Shown here piece by piece: positions 37,111 through 45,375 of a DNA stretch of 64,000 nucleotides. Origin of the DNA: an uncultured Erythrobacter sp. (lineage in GTDB: Bacteria > Pseudomonadota > Alphaproteobacteria > Sphingomonadales > Sphingomonadaceae); contig CANLVN010000002.1 in assembly GCA_947494705.1 (NCBI GenBank), positions 806,001 to 870,000 on the forward strand, given 5' to 3'. The notes under the pieces are model-generated. The model did no database searches. It was not told the DNA's origin and saw nothing but the letters and a program-made list of their open reading frames with translations. Position 1 is the first letter of the stretch, and every line of letters begins with the position of its first letter. The position numbers and the translations under genes were made by a program.

Positions 37111-37824
37111 CTAGGCGTCGACCGCTTCGAGCAGTTCGACCGATTCGCGCGTTGCCGGCATTGCGTCGTCGGGGCGGTAGGACGTGTTCAGCTTTTTCGC
37201 GAGGTCGCGGGTGAGCAGCGCATTGAGCGCATTGCCCAGCGCGGGTCGCTTCGCGCTGAGTTTGTGCAGCTTGTCGGAGTCCCACTCGATATACCGAACA
37301 CCCTCGGGTGCAACGGTGGTGGCCGACGTCTTGCGTTTGAGGACGAAGGCGACCTCGCCCACGAAATTGCCCTCGGGCAGGCGAAAGCGTCCGCCCTTCT
37401 TCTCAACCGAGATGATACCCTCGAAGACATAGAACAGCGTGCTCGAAGGGGCATCTTCGAGCGTCAGGACCGTGCCTTCGGGATCGCTCGCGACTTGCCA
37501 TTTGGCCAGCGTAAGAAGCCGTCGGAACTGACCGGGCGTCAGTGTCTCAAAGGCGTCGTACAGCCGTTTCTCGTCTTCCGATAAACGAAAGGTGGTGCGT
37601 TCCAGCGCGATCTGGCCGAGCACCCAGAAATTGATGAGAACGAAAAGCACGCTGGTGAAAATCGGGTCCCACAAAGGCCCGGTCGGAAGCAGGAAATAAT
37701 AAGCGATGTAGACGAGAGTCGAAAGCACGATGAGCACGCGCAGGCGCAACTCGTCGCGGATGCCGTAGGCGATCAGGAGCAATCCTGCGGCCAGGTATAT
37801 CAAGAAGGAGTGCCATTCGATCAT
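37111..37824 (-). CDS. Popeye-like membrane protein with a cyclic-nucleotide-binding-fold domain
   Basis: 237 residues. Three N-terminal membrane helices (FLIYLAAGLLLIAYGI, VLIVLSTLVYIAYYFLL, FTSVLFVLINFWVLGQIAL) precede a cytoplasmic beta-roll: LFYVFEGIISVEKKGGRFRLPEGNFVGEVAFVLKRKTSATTVAPEGVRYIEWDSDKL. This layout and the LYDAFETLTPGQFRRLL linker match Popeye-domain proteins, best known from animal muscle. The cNMP phosphate-binding cassette is not the canonical CAP form (FxGExAxxxxxxRxAT); FVGEVAFVLKRKTSATTV is close to it. A cAMP-type sensor role is inferred. The ATG adjoins the YifB gene's stop codon, with which it shares a base. Confidence 0.78.
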   Translation of the reverse strand: MIEWHSFLIYLAAGLLLIAYGIRDELRLRVLIVLSTLVYIAYYFLLPTGPLWDPIFTSVLFVLINFWVLGQIALERTTFRLSEDEKRLYDAFETLTPGQFRRLLTLAKWQVASDPEGTVLTLEDAPSSTLFYVFEGIISVEKKGGRFRLPEGNFVGEVAFVLKRKTSATTVAPEGVRYIEWDSDKLHKLSAKRPALGNALNALLTRDLAKKLNTSYRPDDAMPATRESVELLEAVDA

Positions 37825-39317
37825 TACCGGCCGACCATCTGCCGATAAGATAGCGCCTCCGCAACATGAACACGTCCAACATGGTCCGATCCGGCCAGGT
37901 CTGCGACGGTTCGTGCCACGCGCAGGACGCGGGTATAGCCGCGAGCGGACAGGCGGAGCTTTTCGGCGGCTCTCATCAGCAGCGCGCGGCCTTCCTCATC
38001 AGGCGCGGCATGCGATTCGAGCGGATCGCCTTCCAGCTCTGCGTTGCACCGAACGCCTCGTTGCGATGACAAGGCGCGCGCCGCCGCGACGCGCGCCGCC
38101 ACTTCGGCGCTGCCCTCGGCAGGCGGGGGCAGGGCCATGTCCATCGCGCTGACTGCGCCGACCTGCACGTGCAGGTCGATCCGATCGAGCAGCGGGCCGG
38201 ACAGCCGATTCTGATAATCGCCGACACAGCGTGGATAGCGATTGCACTGGTCCATCGGCTCGCCCGCATGGCCACACCGACACGGGTTCATCGCCGCGAT
38301 CAACTGCACCCGTGCCGGGAAAGTGACGTGCGCATTGGCGCGCGCGACATCGACCTGTCCGGTTTCGAGCGGCTGGCGCAGCGAATCGAGCACCGGGCGT
38401 TGGAACTCGGGCAGTTCGTCGAGGAACAGCACACCGAGATGCGCAAGGCTGACTTCGCCGGGACGCACCTTCAATCCGCCCCCAGTCAGCGCCGCCATGC
38501 TCGCCGAATGGTGCGGCGCGCGAAAGGGTCTGGCGCGGCTGATCCGGCCCGATTCGAGCATTCCGGCAACCGATTGCACCATCGACACTTCGAGCGCCTC
38601 GGATGGCGTCAAATCTGGCAGGATGCCCGGCAGGCAGGATGCGAGCAGGCTCTTGCCCGATCCCGGTGGCCCGACCATCAGGAGGTTGTGCCCACCCGCC
38701 GCGGCGATTTCGAGTGCGCGCTTGGCGGTTTCCTGGCCCTTCACCTGCTTGAGATCGGCGGCGGGCGGTGGATTCTCGACTTCGCCGCGCTCCGGCTCGC
38801 CCAGAACCTGCGTGCCCTTGAGATGGGCGAGCAGTCCGGCAAGGTCGCGCGGGGCGAGCACGGGGACTCCGCTTGCCCATTTGGCTTCGGAGCCTTGAGC
38901 GGCCGGACAGATCAGCCCGGCTTCCTCACCGCTGGCGTATAGCGCCGCGATCAGCACGCCGGGGGAAGGCACGACCCGCCCGTCGAGCGACAATTCGCCC
39001 ACCGCGATCCAGTCGTTGAGTTGCTCTGCATCGGTCACGCCCATCGCCGCCAGCAGCGCAAGTGCAATAGGCAAGTCGTAATGCGAGCCGTCCTTGGGCA
39101 GGTCGGCAGGCGAGAGGTTGATGGTGATCCGCTTCGGCGGAAGCGCGAGGCCCATCGCCGAAAGCGCGGCCTGAACCCGCTCGCGGCTTTCGCTCACGGC
39201 CTTGTCCGGCAAACCGACGATCGAAAAGCGCGGAAGGCCCGGCGCGACCTGGCATTGGACTTCCACGCCGCGCGCTTCGAGCCCCAGATATGCAACAGTT
39301 CGGATGAGTGCGACCAA
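37824..39317 (-). CDS. YifB/ComM family Mg-chelatase-like AAA ATPase
   Basis: 497 residues. The N-terminal ChlI-like domain has RTVAYLGLEARGVEVQCQVAPGLPRFSIVGLPDKAVSESRERV. The AAA+ domain has Walker A MVGPPGSGKSLLASCLPGILP and Walker B GVLFLDELPEFQ, and the C-terminal Mg_chelatase part has MNPCRCG and RIDLHVQV. ComM from this family helps branch migration during natural transformation. The start is TTG at 39317, with AGGGG eight bases upstream. The track ATG at 39401 precedes a divergent leader. That ribosome site can pair with upstream CCCCT in a hairpin, so translation may be limited. It shares one base with the Popeye-like gene. Confidence 0.9.
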   Translation of the reverse strand: MVALIRTVAYLGLEARGVEVQCQVAPGLPRFSIVGLPDKAVSESRERVQAALSAMGLALPPKRITINLSPADLPKDGSHYDLPIALALLAAMGVTDAEQLNDWIAVGELSLDGRVVPSPGVLIAALYASGEEAGLICPAAQGSEAKWASGVPVLAPRDLAGLLAHLKGTQVLGEPERGEVENPPPAADLKQVKGQETAKRALEIAAAGGHNLLMVGPPGSGKSLLASCLPGILPDLTPSEALEVSMVQSVAGMLESGRISRARPFRAPHHSASMAALTGGGLKVRPGEVSLAHLGVLFLDELPEFQRPVLDSLRQPLETGQVDVARANAHVTFPARVQLIAAMNPCRCGHAGEPMDQCNRYPRCVGDYQNRLSGPLLDRIDLHVQVGAVSAMDMALPPPAEGSAEVAARVAAARALSSQRGVRCNAELEGDPLESHAAPDEEGRALLMRAAEKLRLSARGYTRVLRVARTVADLAGSDHVGRVHVAEALSYRQMVGR

Positions 39318-39325
39318 CCCGAAAT

Positions 39326-39343
39326 CCCCTGTATTTATAGGGG
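39326..39343 (-). promoter_or_regulatory. hairpin covering the yifB Shine-Dalgarno
   Basis: On the minus strand GCCCCT-ATAAATAC-AGGGGA forms a five-bp stem (plus bases 39326-39330 with 39339-39343). Its 3' arm, AGGGG, is the Shine-Dalgarno eight bases before the TTG start. An AU-rich eight-base loop completes it. Confidence 0.4.
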
Positions 39344-39419
39344 CGTCCCGTCCCCATGATTTTGCGCACAAGTGCATGGTAAAAGACAGTTTGTCGACCA
39401 CCTAGGCACGGGTCCTAAA

Positions 39420-39450
39420 GGATTTTGCAAGCATAAAACTTCGCAAATCC
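39420..39450 (+). repeat. imperfect inverted repeat upstream of the secreted ClpP-like gene
   Basis: GGATTTTGCAAG and CTTCGCAAATCC pair over GGATTT, GC and AAG with two single-base bulges around a CATAAAA loop. It sits about 30 bases before the ATG at 39479, between the divergent yifB and the ClpP-fold gene, and may be an operator or a leader hairpin. Confidence 0.35.
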
Positions 39451-39478
39451 TGAACCCGCTAAACCTATTCCCGGTGGC

Positions 39479-40516
39479 ATGAACCGAATTGCCGCCTTCC
39501 TAGCCGCTCTGTTCACGATCGGTCAGCTTGCTGTTGCGGGTAGCCCTGCCGTGGCGCAAGTCGCAGGCGAGCGCCATGCAGGCTTTAGGACAGTGGCGGT
39601 CGAAAGCTGGGTCGAGGAATGGGACCCGGTCTCGCGCCGCTGGGTGAAGGTTGCCGAGGACGAGGCTCCTTCCGGTTGGGCGCAGCACCCCCTCCCGACC
39701 ATCACCACCACCATCATGGACGGCGAGGTAATCGCTCGGGACCGTGGCGATGCGCGTGAAGCCGCGCGGTTCGCCGTTCCTTCGGCGCAACGCTCGCAGG
39801 ATGAGAAGCTCGCGCAGTACGGGCCGTTCATCGTGACCGGCCAGACAATCGCCGCGATGGTCGGGCCGACCGACAGCCATTCGCCGCACCACTTCGCCGC
39901 GATGCTGCGCGATTTCCCCCAAGTGGCGAGGCTCGACATGATCGAAGCGCCCGGCACCACCAACGATCTGGCCAACCTTGAGCTGGGCCGCATGATTCGC
40001 GCCTCCGGCATCGCGACCCATGTGCCAAGCGATGGTTCGGTTCGCTCGGGCGCTGTCGAGCTTTTCCTTGCAGGCGCCACCCGCACACTGGAGAAGGGAG
40101 CGCAATTTGCAGTCCACTCCTGGCTCGACAATCACGGGCGCGAGGCGGACGACTTTGCCGAGGATCATCCCGCCCACCGCCTCTATCTCGACTATTATGT
40201 CGAAATGGGCATGAGCGAGGAGCGCGCGCGGGCCTTTTACAGCATGACCAATTCGGTCCCGCATTCGGGTGCCCTGTGGCTGCGGGCCGAAGACATGCGT
40301 CCCTGGATCGCACCCGAGCGGGAGACGCTGCACGTGGCCTCGCGCATGATGGAGGATCGCCTGATTGAGGCCGACGCGATGTGGGACGAACTCGCAATCC
40401 GCTCGGACCGGGCCTTCATTGCGGCGCAGCCGGTGCTGGCCTATGGCGATCTGGACGACGTTTTCCTTGCTCAGCTCGACCTGTCGCGGCTTGACTCACG
40501 CATGGCGTTCCCATAG
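39479..40516 (+). CDS. secreted protein with a ClpP/SppA-like fold, possible serine hydrolase
   Basis: 345 residues. A cleavable signal peptide (RIAAFLAALFTIGQLAVAGSPAVAQ) exports it. The middle follows the ClpP/crotonase pattern: FPQVARLDMIEAPGTTNDLANLELGRMIRASGIATHVPSDGSVRSGAVELFLAGATRTLEKGAQFAVHSW. It has a Ser in RSGAVELFLAG where family members have the catalytic Ser (CASACxLxFLAG), and a candidate His in VHSW. The catalytic Asp may be in the following DNHGREADD/DYYVEMGM part. No known pathway neighbours exist. It may be a periplasmic protease or a degenerate relative. The family call is by fold-pattern only. Confidence 0.65.
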   Translation: MNRIAAFLAALFTIGQLAVAGSPAVAQVAGERHAGFRTVAVESWVEEWDPVSRRWVKVAEDEAPSGWAQHPLPTITTTIMDGEVIARDRGDAREAARFAVPSAQRSQDEKLAQYGPFIVTGQTIAAMVGPTDSHSPHHFAAMLRDFPQVARLDMIEAPGTTNDLANLELGRMIRASGIATHVPSDGSVRSGAVELFLAGATRTLEKGAQFAVHSWLDNHGREADDFAEDHPAHRLYLDYYVEMGMSEERARAFYSMTNSVPHSGALWLRAEDMRPWIAPERETLHVASRMMEDRLIEADAMWDELAIRSDRAFIAAQPVLAYGDLDDVFLAQLDLSRLDSRMAFP

Positions 40517-40627
40517 ATGCGCGCGCCTGATCCGGGCGCTTTGACGAGCGGCCACACCCATGGTCGCCGCCGCGTATAGCCCAAACGGTTTCGCGCGAAG
40601 GCGCCGATTGAATTACTCGAGGACGAT

Positions 40628-40762
40628 ATGAAGCGGACTTTCCAGCCAAGCAATCTCGTGCGCGCCCGTCGCCACGGTTTCTTCGCACGCAAGGCGACCC
40701 CCGGCGGTCGCAAGGTCATTCGTGCACGCCGCAAGCGTGGCCGCAAGAACCTGACTGCGTAA
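40628..40762 (+). CDS. rpmH: 50S ribosomal protein L34
   Basis: 44 residues, too short for the track: [20 protein letters not shown] then [24 protein letters not shown]. The sequence is a full-length L34. GAGGA lies four bases before the ATG at 40628. It heads the conserved rpmH-rnpA-yidD-yidC-engB run. About 40 bases separate it from rnpA, with GC-rich spacer CCGGACCCGCGCTTTCGGGCGCGG. Confidence 0.95.
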   Translation: MKRTFQPSNLVRARRHGFFARKATPGGRKVIRARRKRGRKNLTA

Positions 40763-40803
40763 GCCGGACCCGCGCTTTCGGGCGCGGTCGAGGCATTGAC
40801 CAT

Positions 40804-41253
40804 ATGGGTCGCGTGATGCGGGCTCCCATCGGGGGCCCGTTTCGCGTATCTGCTGCTCTCACGATGCTTACCACCCTGACCAAGCGCGCGGACTTTCTTG
40901 CCGCCAATAAAGGCCTGCGCAATGCCAAGCCGGGCTTTGTCCTGCTGACCCGGCCCAATGGCGGTGAGGGTGTGCGCTTTGGCATCACCGTTACCAAGAA
41001 GATCGGCAATGCGGTGGTGCGCAACCGGATGAAACGGCGTTTTCGCGAATTGCTGCGGGCGGCGCTTCCCGAACAGGGTCTGGCCGATCACGATCACGTG
41101 CTGATCGGACGGACCGGCGGGGTGGAGCGCGATTTTTCCCGCATGTCCGAAGAGCTCGGCGCGGCACTCGCCCGCGCTGCCGAGAGTAAGGGCGACAGCG
41201 CCCGCGGGCGCCGGCCGCGCAAGGGTAATCGCGGCGGAAATCGCGGCAAATGA
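40804..41253 (+). CDS. rnpA: ribonuclease P protein component
   Basis: 149 residues (129 from the Met at 40864). The RNR core [27 protein letters not shown] is intact, and it binds RNase P RNA to mature tRNA 5' ends. Upstream is [27 protein letters not shown]. The C-terminus is a basic extension ([18 protein letters not shown]). The ATG at 40804 has GAGG ten bases upstream. The ATG at 40864 matches usual family length better but has no clear SD. The stop overlaps the yidD ATG (ATGA). Confidence 0.93.
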   Translation: MGRVMRAPIGGPFRVSAALTMLTTLTKRADFLAANKGLRNAKPGFVLLTRPNGGEGVRFGITVTKKIGNAVVRNRMKRRFRELLRAALPEQGLADHDHVLIGRTGGVERDFSRMSEELGAALARAAESKGDSARGRRPRKGNRGGNRGK

Positions 41254-41459
41254 AGTACATCCTCATCTGGATCGCGCGCGGATGGCAGCTCGGCCCTTCG
41301 TTGATCCTGCCGCCCACCTGCCGATTTTCGCCCTCCTGCAGCCAGTACGCGATAGAGGCGCTGCGCAAATATGGTGCGCTCAAGGGTGGATGGCTCGCGA
41401 TAAAGCGTATAGGGCGCTGCCATCCGTGGGGAGGGCATGGCCACGATCCGGTTCCTTGA
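41250..41459 (+). CDS. yidD: membrane protein insertion efficiency factor YidD
   Basis: 69 residues. [67 protein letters not shown] contains the conserved CRFxPSCSxYAxEA and RCHPWxxxGxDPVP boxes. The family sits at the inner face of the membrane and aids YidC-dependent insertion. It overlaps rnpA by four bases. A 70-base spacer separates it from yidC. Confidence 0.95.
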   Translation: MKYILIWIARGWQLGPSLILPPTCRFSPSCSQYAIEALRKYGALKGGWLAIKRIGRCHPWGGHGHDPVP

Positions 41460-41529
41460 AAGGGGTTGGACGCAGGCGGTGTCGCACCTACATAATACAC
41501 TTCAGAATCAGAACACCTAGGGCTTAGTC

Positions 41530-43329
41530 TTGGACAACCAGCGCAATATCCTGCTCGCCGTCGTGCTTTCCGGCCTGCTGATCCTCGGATGGGATTTCGG
41601 CATGCGGTATTTCTACCCGCAGCCCGATGAGCCCGCGCCCAGCGAAGTTATCGCAGGCACCGCCGAAGCGCCAAGTCCGCAGGACGTGGCTGCGGAAGGG
41701 GCTGCGGAAGGGACTGTCAGTGCGGACAGCGACCTCGGCGAAGCCAGAGCAGCAACCGGCCCGGTCGACCTCGACACTGCGCTGGCCAGCGGCAATCGCG
41801 TCGCCATCGACGCCCCGCGCGTGTCCGGCTCGATCAATCTCGTGGGCGCACGCATCGACGACATCACGCTCACCGATTACGACGAGACCACCGCGAAGGA
41901 CAGCCCGCCGGTCCGCCTCTTCGCCCCCGAACGCACCGATGCGCAACATTTCGCAGAATTCGGCTTCGTGGTGGGTGGCGAGCGCATTTCGAGCCGCGCG
42001 ATCTGGCAGGCCGATGGTGATCGGCTGACGCCCGAGACCCCGGTCACGCTGACCCGGACCGACGCGAACGGCATCACCTACAAGGTTCGCTTCGCGATCG
42101 ACGACAATTACATGATTACCGCAGAACAGACCGTCGAGAATGCGGGTGGAAACGCGACGATCGTCCAGCCTTTCGCCTATATCAAGCGTACCAGCGCGAC
42201 CGCGTCTCCCGACCAGTTCATCGCCCATGCCGGTCCGACCGGAGTTTTCGATGGCTCGCTGTTCGATCCGCATTCCTATGAAGAACTGGCCGAGCTTGGA
42301 CGCGAAATGCCCACCGGGCCTGCAGCCTGGCTGGGCTTCACCGACAATTACTGGGCCTCCGCGCTCGTCCCCGGCGCGGGCGCGACCGACGCGGCGGGCT
42401 GGCGCTCCTTGGGCGACGAACTGTTCCGCGCGGACGTGATCTACGACAGCGCGACCGTCCCCGCGGGCGGCACGCTTACCCAATCGACACAGCTTTTCGC
42501 TGGCGCCAAGGAAAGCGTCATCCTCGACCAGTATGAGGATGCCGGCATTCCCTATTTCGGCAAGGTCATCAGCTGGGGCTGGTTCGAATGGTTCGAAAAG
42601 CCGCTTCTGTGGCTGCTGCGTACGTTCAACGGGCTCGTCATGAATTTCGGCGTGGCGATCATCATGCTGACCATCGTGGTGCGTGGCCTGATGTTCCCGG
42701 TCGCGCAGAAAGGCTTTGCCTCGATGGCGTCGATGAAGGCGATCCAGCCGAAGATGAAGGCGATCCAGGAACGCTACAAGGACGACAAACAGAAACAGCA
42801 GCAAAAGATCATGGAGCTGTACAAGGAGGAGAAGGTCAATCCGGTCGCCGGGTGCCTGCCCATGCTCCTGCAGATCCCGATCTTCTTCGCGCTCTACAAG
42901 GTGCTGATCCTGTCAATCGAGATGCGGCACGAACCGTTCCTTTACATCAAGGACCTGAGTGCGCCCGATCCGGCGACGATCCTGAATGCTTTCGGGCTGC
43001 TTCCTTATGAAGTGCCCGGCTTCCTGGGCATTGGCGTGCTTGCCGTGATGCTGGGTGTGACGATGTGGCTTACCTTCAGGCTCAACCCGTCGACGATGGA
43101 CCCGATGCAGCAGCAGATTTTCAACATCATGCCTTGGATCCTCATGTTCGTGATGGCACCCTTTGCCGCCGGCCTCCTGCTGTACTGGGTAACGTCCAAC
43201 ATCCTGACGCTCGCTCAGCAAAGCTATCTCTATTCGCGCCACCCGCAATTGAAGGCGGCGGCGGAAAAGGAGAAGGCCGACGCCGCGAAGAAGAAGGCGC
43301 GCGAAGACGCGGAAAAGAGCAAAGCGTGA
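41530..43329 (+). CDS. yidC: membrane protein insertase YidC
   Basis: 599 residues. TM1 is NILLAVVLSGLLILGWDFGM, followed by a large periplasmic P1 domain. The conserved five-helix insertase core starts at FNGLVMNFGVAIIMLTIVVRGLMFPV. It contains the charged hairpin KAIQPKMKAIQERYKDDKQKQQQKIMELYKEEKVNPVAGCLPMLLQIPIFFALYKVL and a basic C-tail. It inserts and folds inner-membrane proteins alone or with Sec. The start is TTG at 41530, with AGGG about seven bases upstream. The P1 domain begins with an acidic linker (ADSDLGEARAATG). The stop overlaps the GTG of engB. Confidence 0.95.
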   Translation: MDNQRNILLAVVLSGLLILGWDFGMRYFYPQPDEPAPSEVIAGTAEAPSPQDVAAEGAAEGTVSADSDLGEARAATGPVDLDTALASGNRVAIDAPRVSGSINLVGARIDDITLTDYDETTAKDSPPVRLFAPERTDAQHFAEFGFVVGGERISSRAIWQADGDRLTPETPVTLTRTDANGITYKVRFAIDDNYMITAEQTVENAGGNATIVQPFAYIKRTSATASPDQFIAHAGPTGVFDGSLFDPHSYEELAELGREMPTGPAAWLGFTDNYWASALVPGAGATDAAGWRSLGDELFRADVIYDSATVPAGGTLTQSTQLFAGAKESVILDQYEDAGIPYFGKVISWGWFEWFEKPLLWLLRTFNGLVMNFGVAIIMLTIVVRGLMFPVAQKGFASMASMKAIQPKMKAIQERYKDDKQKQQQKIMELYKEEKVNPVAGCLPMLLQIPIFFALYKVLILSIEMRHEPFLYIKDLSAPDPATILNAFGLLPYEVPGFLGIGVLAVMLGVTMWLTFRLNPSTMDPMQQQIFNIMPWILMFVMAPFAAGLLLYWVTSNILTLAQQSYLYSRHPQLKAAAEKEKADAAKKKAREDAEKSKA

Positions 43330-44009
43330 CACCCGAGGAAGAGCGCGAACAGCAACGCCGCGAACGAGCGGCGACGCGCCTGTTTTCCGGGCGGGTCGAC
43401 TTCCTGCTCTCCGCGCCTCAGCTGAAGTTCCTGCCCGACCCGGTCTGCCCGGAAGTTGCCTTTTGCGGGCGCAGCAATGTCGGCAAGTCGAGCCTTCTCA
43501 ACGCGCTGACCGGGCGCAAGGCGATCGCCCGCGCTTCGGTCACGCCGGGCCGCACGCAGGAACTGAACTTCTTCGATGTCGGGGGCGAACCCGGCTCGCA
43601 GCCGTTACTGCGCCTCGTCGACATGCCGGGCTATGGCTTTGCCAAGGCGCCCGTGAAGGTGGTCGAACGCTGGAAGAACCTGGTCAAATCCTATCTGCGC
43701 GGTCGCCCCGTGCTCGCGCGCAACCTCGTACTGGTCGATAGCCGCCACGGGCTGAAAGATGTCGACCGCGAGATGATGAAGATGCTCGACGAAGCAGCCG
43801 TCGGCTATCGCATCGTCCTGACCAAGACCGACAAGATCAAGGCCAGCGAACTGGAGCGGGTCGCGAACCAGGTGGCCGAAGAAGCGAAGAAGCACGTCGC
43901 CGCCTATCCCGAGCTTCACCTCACCAGTGCCGAAAAAGGCATGGGGATCGAGGCGCTCAGGGCGGCCGTCGTCTCCGATGCGCTGGGCGAGGGATGGCTC
44001 GAGCGCTGA
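43326..44009 (+). CDS. engB: ribosome biogenesis GTPase EngB/YsxC
   Basis: 227 residues. G1 is FCGRSNVGKSSLLNAL, G2 is the TPGRTQELNFF threonine region, G3 is DMPGYGF, G4 is LTKTDKI and G5 is TSAEKGMG. The family acts in large-subunit assembly. An N-terminal charged extension (TPEEEREQQRRERAATRLF) precedes the G domain. The start is the GTG at 43326, overlapping the yidC stop (GTGA). The longer track ORF begins inside yidC. Confidence 0.94.
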   Translation: MTPEEEREQQRRERAATRLFSGRVDFLLSAPQLKFLPDPVCPEVAFCGRSNVGKSSLLNALTGRKAIARASVTPGRTQELNFFDVGGEPGSQPLLRLVDMPGYGFAKAPVKVVERWKNLVKSYLRGRPVLARNLVLVDSRHGLKDVDREMMKMLDEAAVGYRIVLTKTDKIKASELERVANQVAEEAKKHVAAYPELHLTSAEKGMGIEALRAAVVSDALGEGWLER

Positions 44010-44047
44010 GGTCGGGATAGTGCTGGCGTGCTTTTGGGCTAAGTGTC

Positions 44048-44470
44048 TTACGCCTGTTTCGCGAACAGTTGCCCCATGTCGGCAAATGCCTTGAACTCGA
44101 GCGCATTGCCCGATGGGTCGCGCAGGAACATCGTCGCCTGTTCGCCCGGCTTTCCCTTGAAGCGCACAGTCGGCTCGATCACGAAATCCGTCCCTGCCGC
44201 TTCGAGCTTCTGGGCAAGTGCCTTCCAAGCCTGCATGTCCAGCACCAGCCCGAAATGCGGGACGGGGACATCGTGCCCGTCGACGGGAGTGGCGACGCGG
44301 TCGCCGGCTTCACCGCTTCTATGCGCGACGATCTGGTGGCCGTGGAAATCGAAGTCGATCCAGTCCTCGGCGCTACGACCTTCGGTGCAGCCGAGCAGAT
44401 CGCCGTAAAAGGCGCGCGCGGCTTCAAGGTCGTGGACGGGAAAGGCGAGATGGAAGGGTGGCAGGGTCAT
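44048..44470 (-). CDS. VOC family protein (glyoxalase/bleomycin-resistance fold)
   Basis: 140 residues, two beta-alpha-beta-beta-beta modules. The first has [45 protein letters not shown] and the second has [59 protein letters not shown]. The metal ligands expected in active members (His in FHLAF, His in PHFGL, Glu in NALEF) are present, so a metal-dependent dioxygenase or isomerase is possible; the substrate is unknown. The start is the ATG at 44470, with 44482 (MNTCMTLPP) as an alternative. It converges with engB. Confidence 0.85.
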   Translation of the reverse strand: MTLPPFHLAFPVHDLEAARAFYGDLLGCTEGRSAEDWIDFDFHGHQIVAHRSGEAGDRVATPVDGHDVPVPHFGLVLDMQAWKALAQKLEAAGTDFVIEPTVRFKGKPGEQATMFLRDPSGNALEFKAFADMGQLFAKQA

Positions 44471-44715
44471 GCACGTATTCATGCCGCAAGCCCGCCGACA
44501 ACTCCACAATTTCCTACACGTGCCGGTTTTGCCATGCGACGGCTACCATGGACCGTGACACCGCCCTCAAGCAATTCGACCGCGCATTTCTCGCCCTGAT
44601 GTGCGAAAGCATTTGTCCCCCTGGACAGCGTTCCACCTGTTCCACCATTCAGCGTCGACACCGCAAGGATGAACGGATAGAGCGCTCGCCAGACGTCAGG
44701 TGGAACGGAAATCGC

Positions 44716-45375
44716 ATGAAGCTGATCATCGGCAACAAGAACTACTCGAGCTGGTCCCTGCGCGGATGGCTCGCCGCCAAGCAGTCGGGTCTCCACTTCG
44801 AGGAGATAACTGTGCCGATGCTCGGTGAGGAATGGGAACAGCGCAAGCAGGACGACCAGTTCCAGCCCTCGAGCGGCAAGGTTCCGATCCTGTGGGACGG
44901 AGACACCGTCATCTGGGACAGCCTCGCGATCATGGAGTACCTCGGCGACAAGGTCGGGCGCGAGCGCTTCTGGCCCAAGGACGAGGCCGCTCGCGGGATG
45001 GCCCGCGCGATGGTTGCCGAAATGCACTCCTCCTACGCCTCGCTGCGTGCAGAGATGCCGATGAACGTGCGTCGCCGCATCGAGATCCGCGACCTCTCCG
45101 ACCAGACCAAGAGCGAGATTGTGCGCATTCTCGGCCTGTGGGCTGAAGCCCGCGCCCGCCATGGCAGCGCGGGGCCATTCCTGTTCGGGACATTCGGGGC
45201 AGCCGACATCTTCTACGCACCCATCGTGTCGCGCTTCATCACCTACGGCATTGGCGTGCCGGGTTTCGCCCAGAGCTACATGCAGGCGATCTGGGAGCAC
45301 GACTGGATGGCGAAGTGGATCGCGGCTTCCGAAGAGGAGGAGTGGGTGATCGAACAGTACGAGAGCGTTCAGTGA
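44716..45375 (+). CDS. glutathione S-transferase family protein
   Basis: 219 residues. The thioredoxin-fold half has KLIIGNKNYSSWSLRGWLAAKQSGLHFEE with a likely catalytic Ser in NYSSWS, SSGKVPILWDGDTVIWDSLAIMEYLGDK (cis-Pro and the glutathione-binding DS motif), and a helical C-terminal half follows. Such enzymes conjugate or isomerise small electrophiles with glutathione. The start is the ATG at 44716; the track ORF starts 166 codons earlier in non-coding sequence. Its stop overlaps the GTG of the S1/P1-like gene. Confidence 0.9.
   Translation: MKLIIGNKNYSSWSLRGWLAAKQSGLHFEEITVPMLGEEWEQRKQDDQFQPSSGKVPILWDGDTVIWDSLAIMEYLGDKVGRERFWPKDEAARGMARAMVAEMHSSYASLRAEMPMNVRRRIEIRDLSDQTKSEIVRILGLWAEARARHGSAGPFLFGTFGAADIFYAPIVSRFITYGIGVPGFAQSYMQAIWEHDWMAKWIAASEEEEWVIEQYESVQ

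Noticed and set aside
41524-42804. 426-residue minus-strand ORF opposite yidC
   Set aside because: Antisense shadow of a conserved gene inside an ordered operon.
44483-44715. possible N-terminal extension of the GST (MDRDTALKQFDRAF...)
   Set aside because: In frame but not GST-like. The thioredoxin fold begins exactly at the ATG 44716, and the region more likely holds two divergent promoters.
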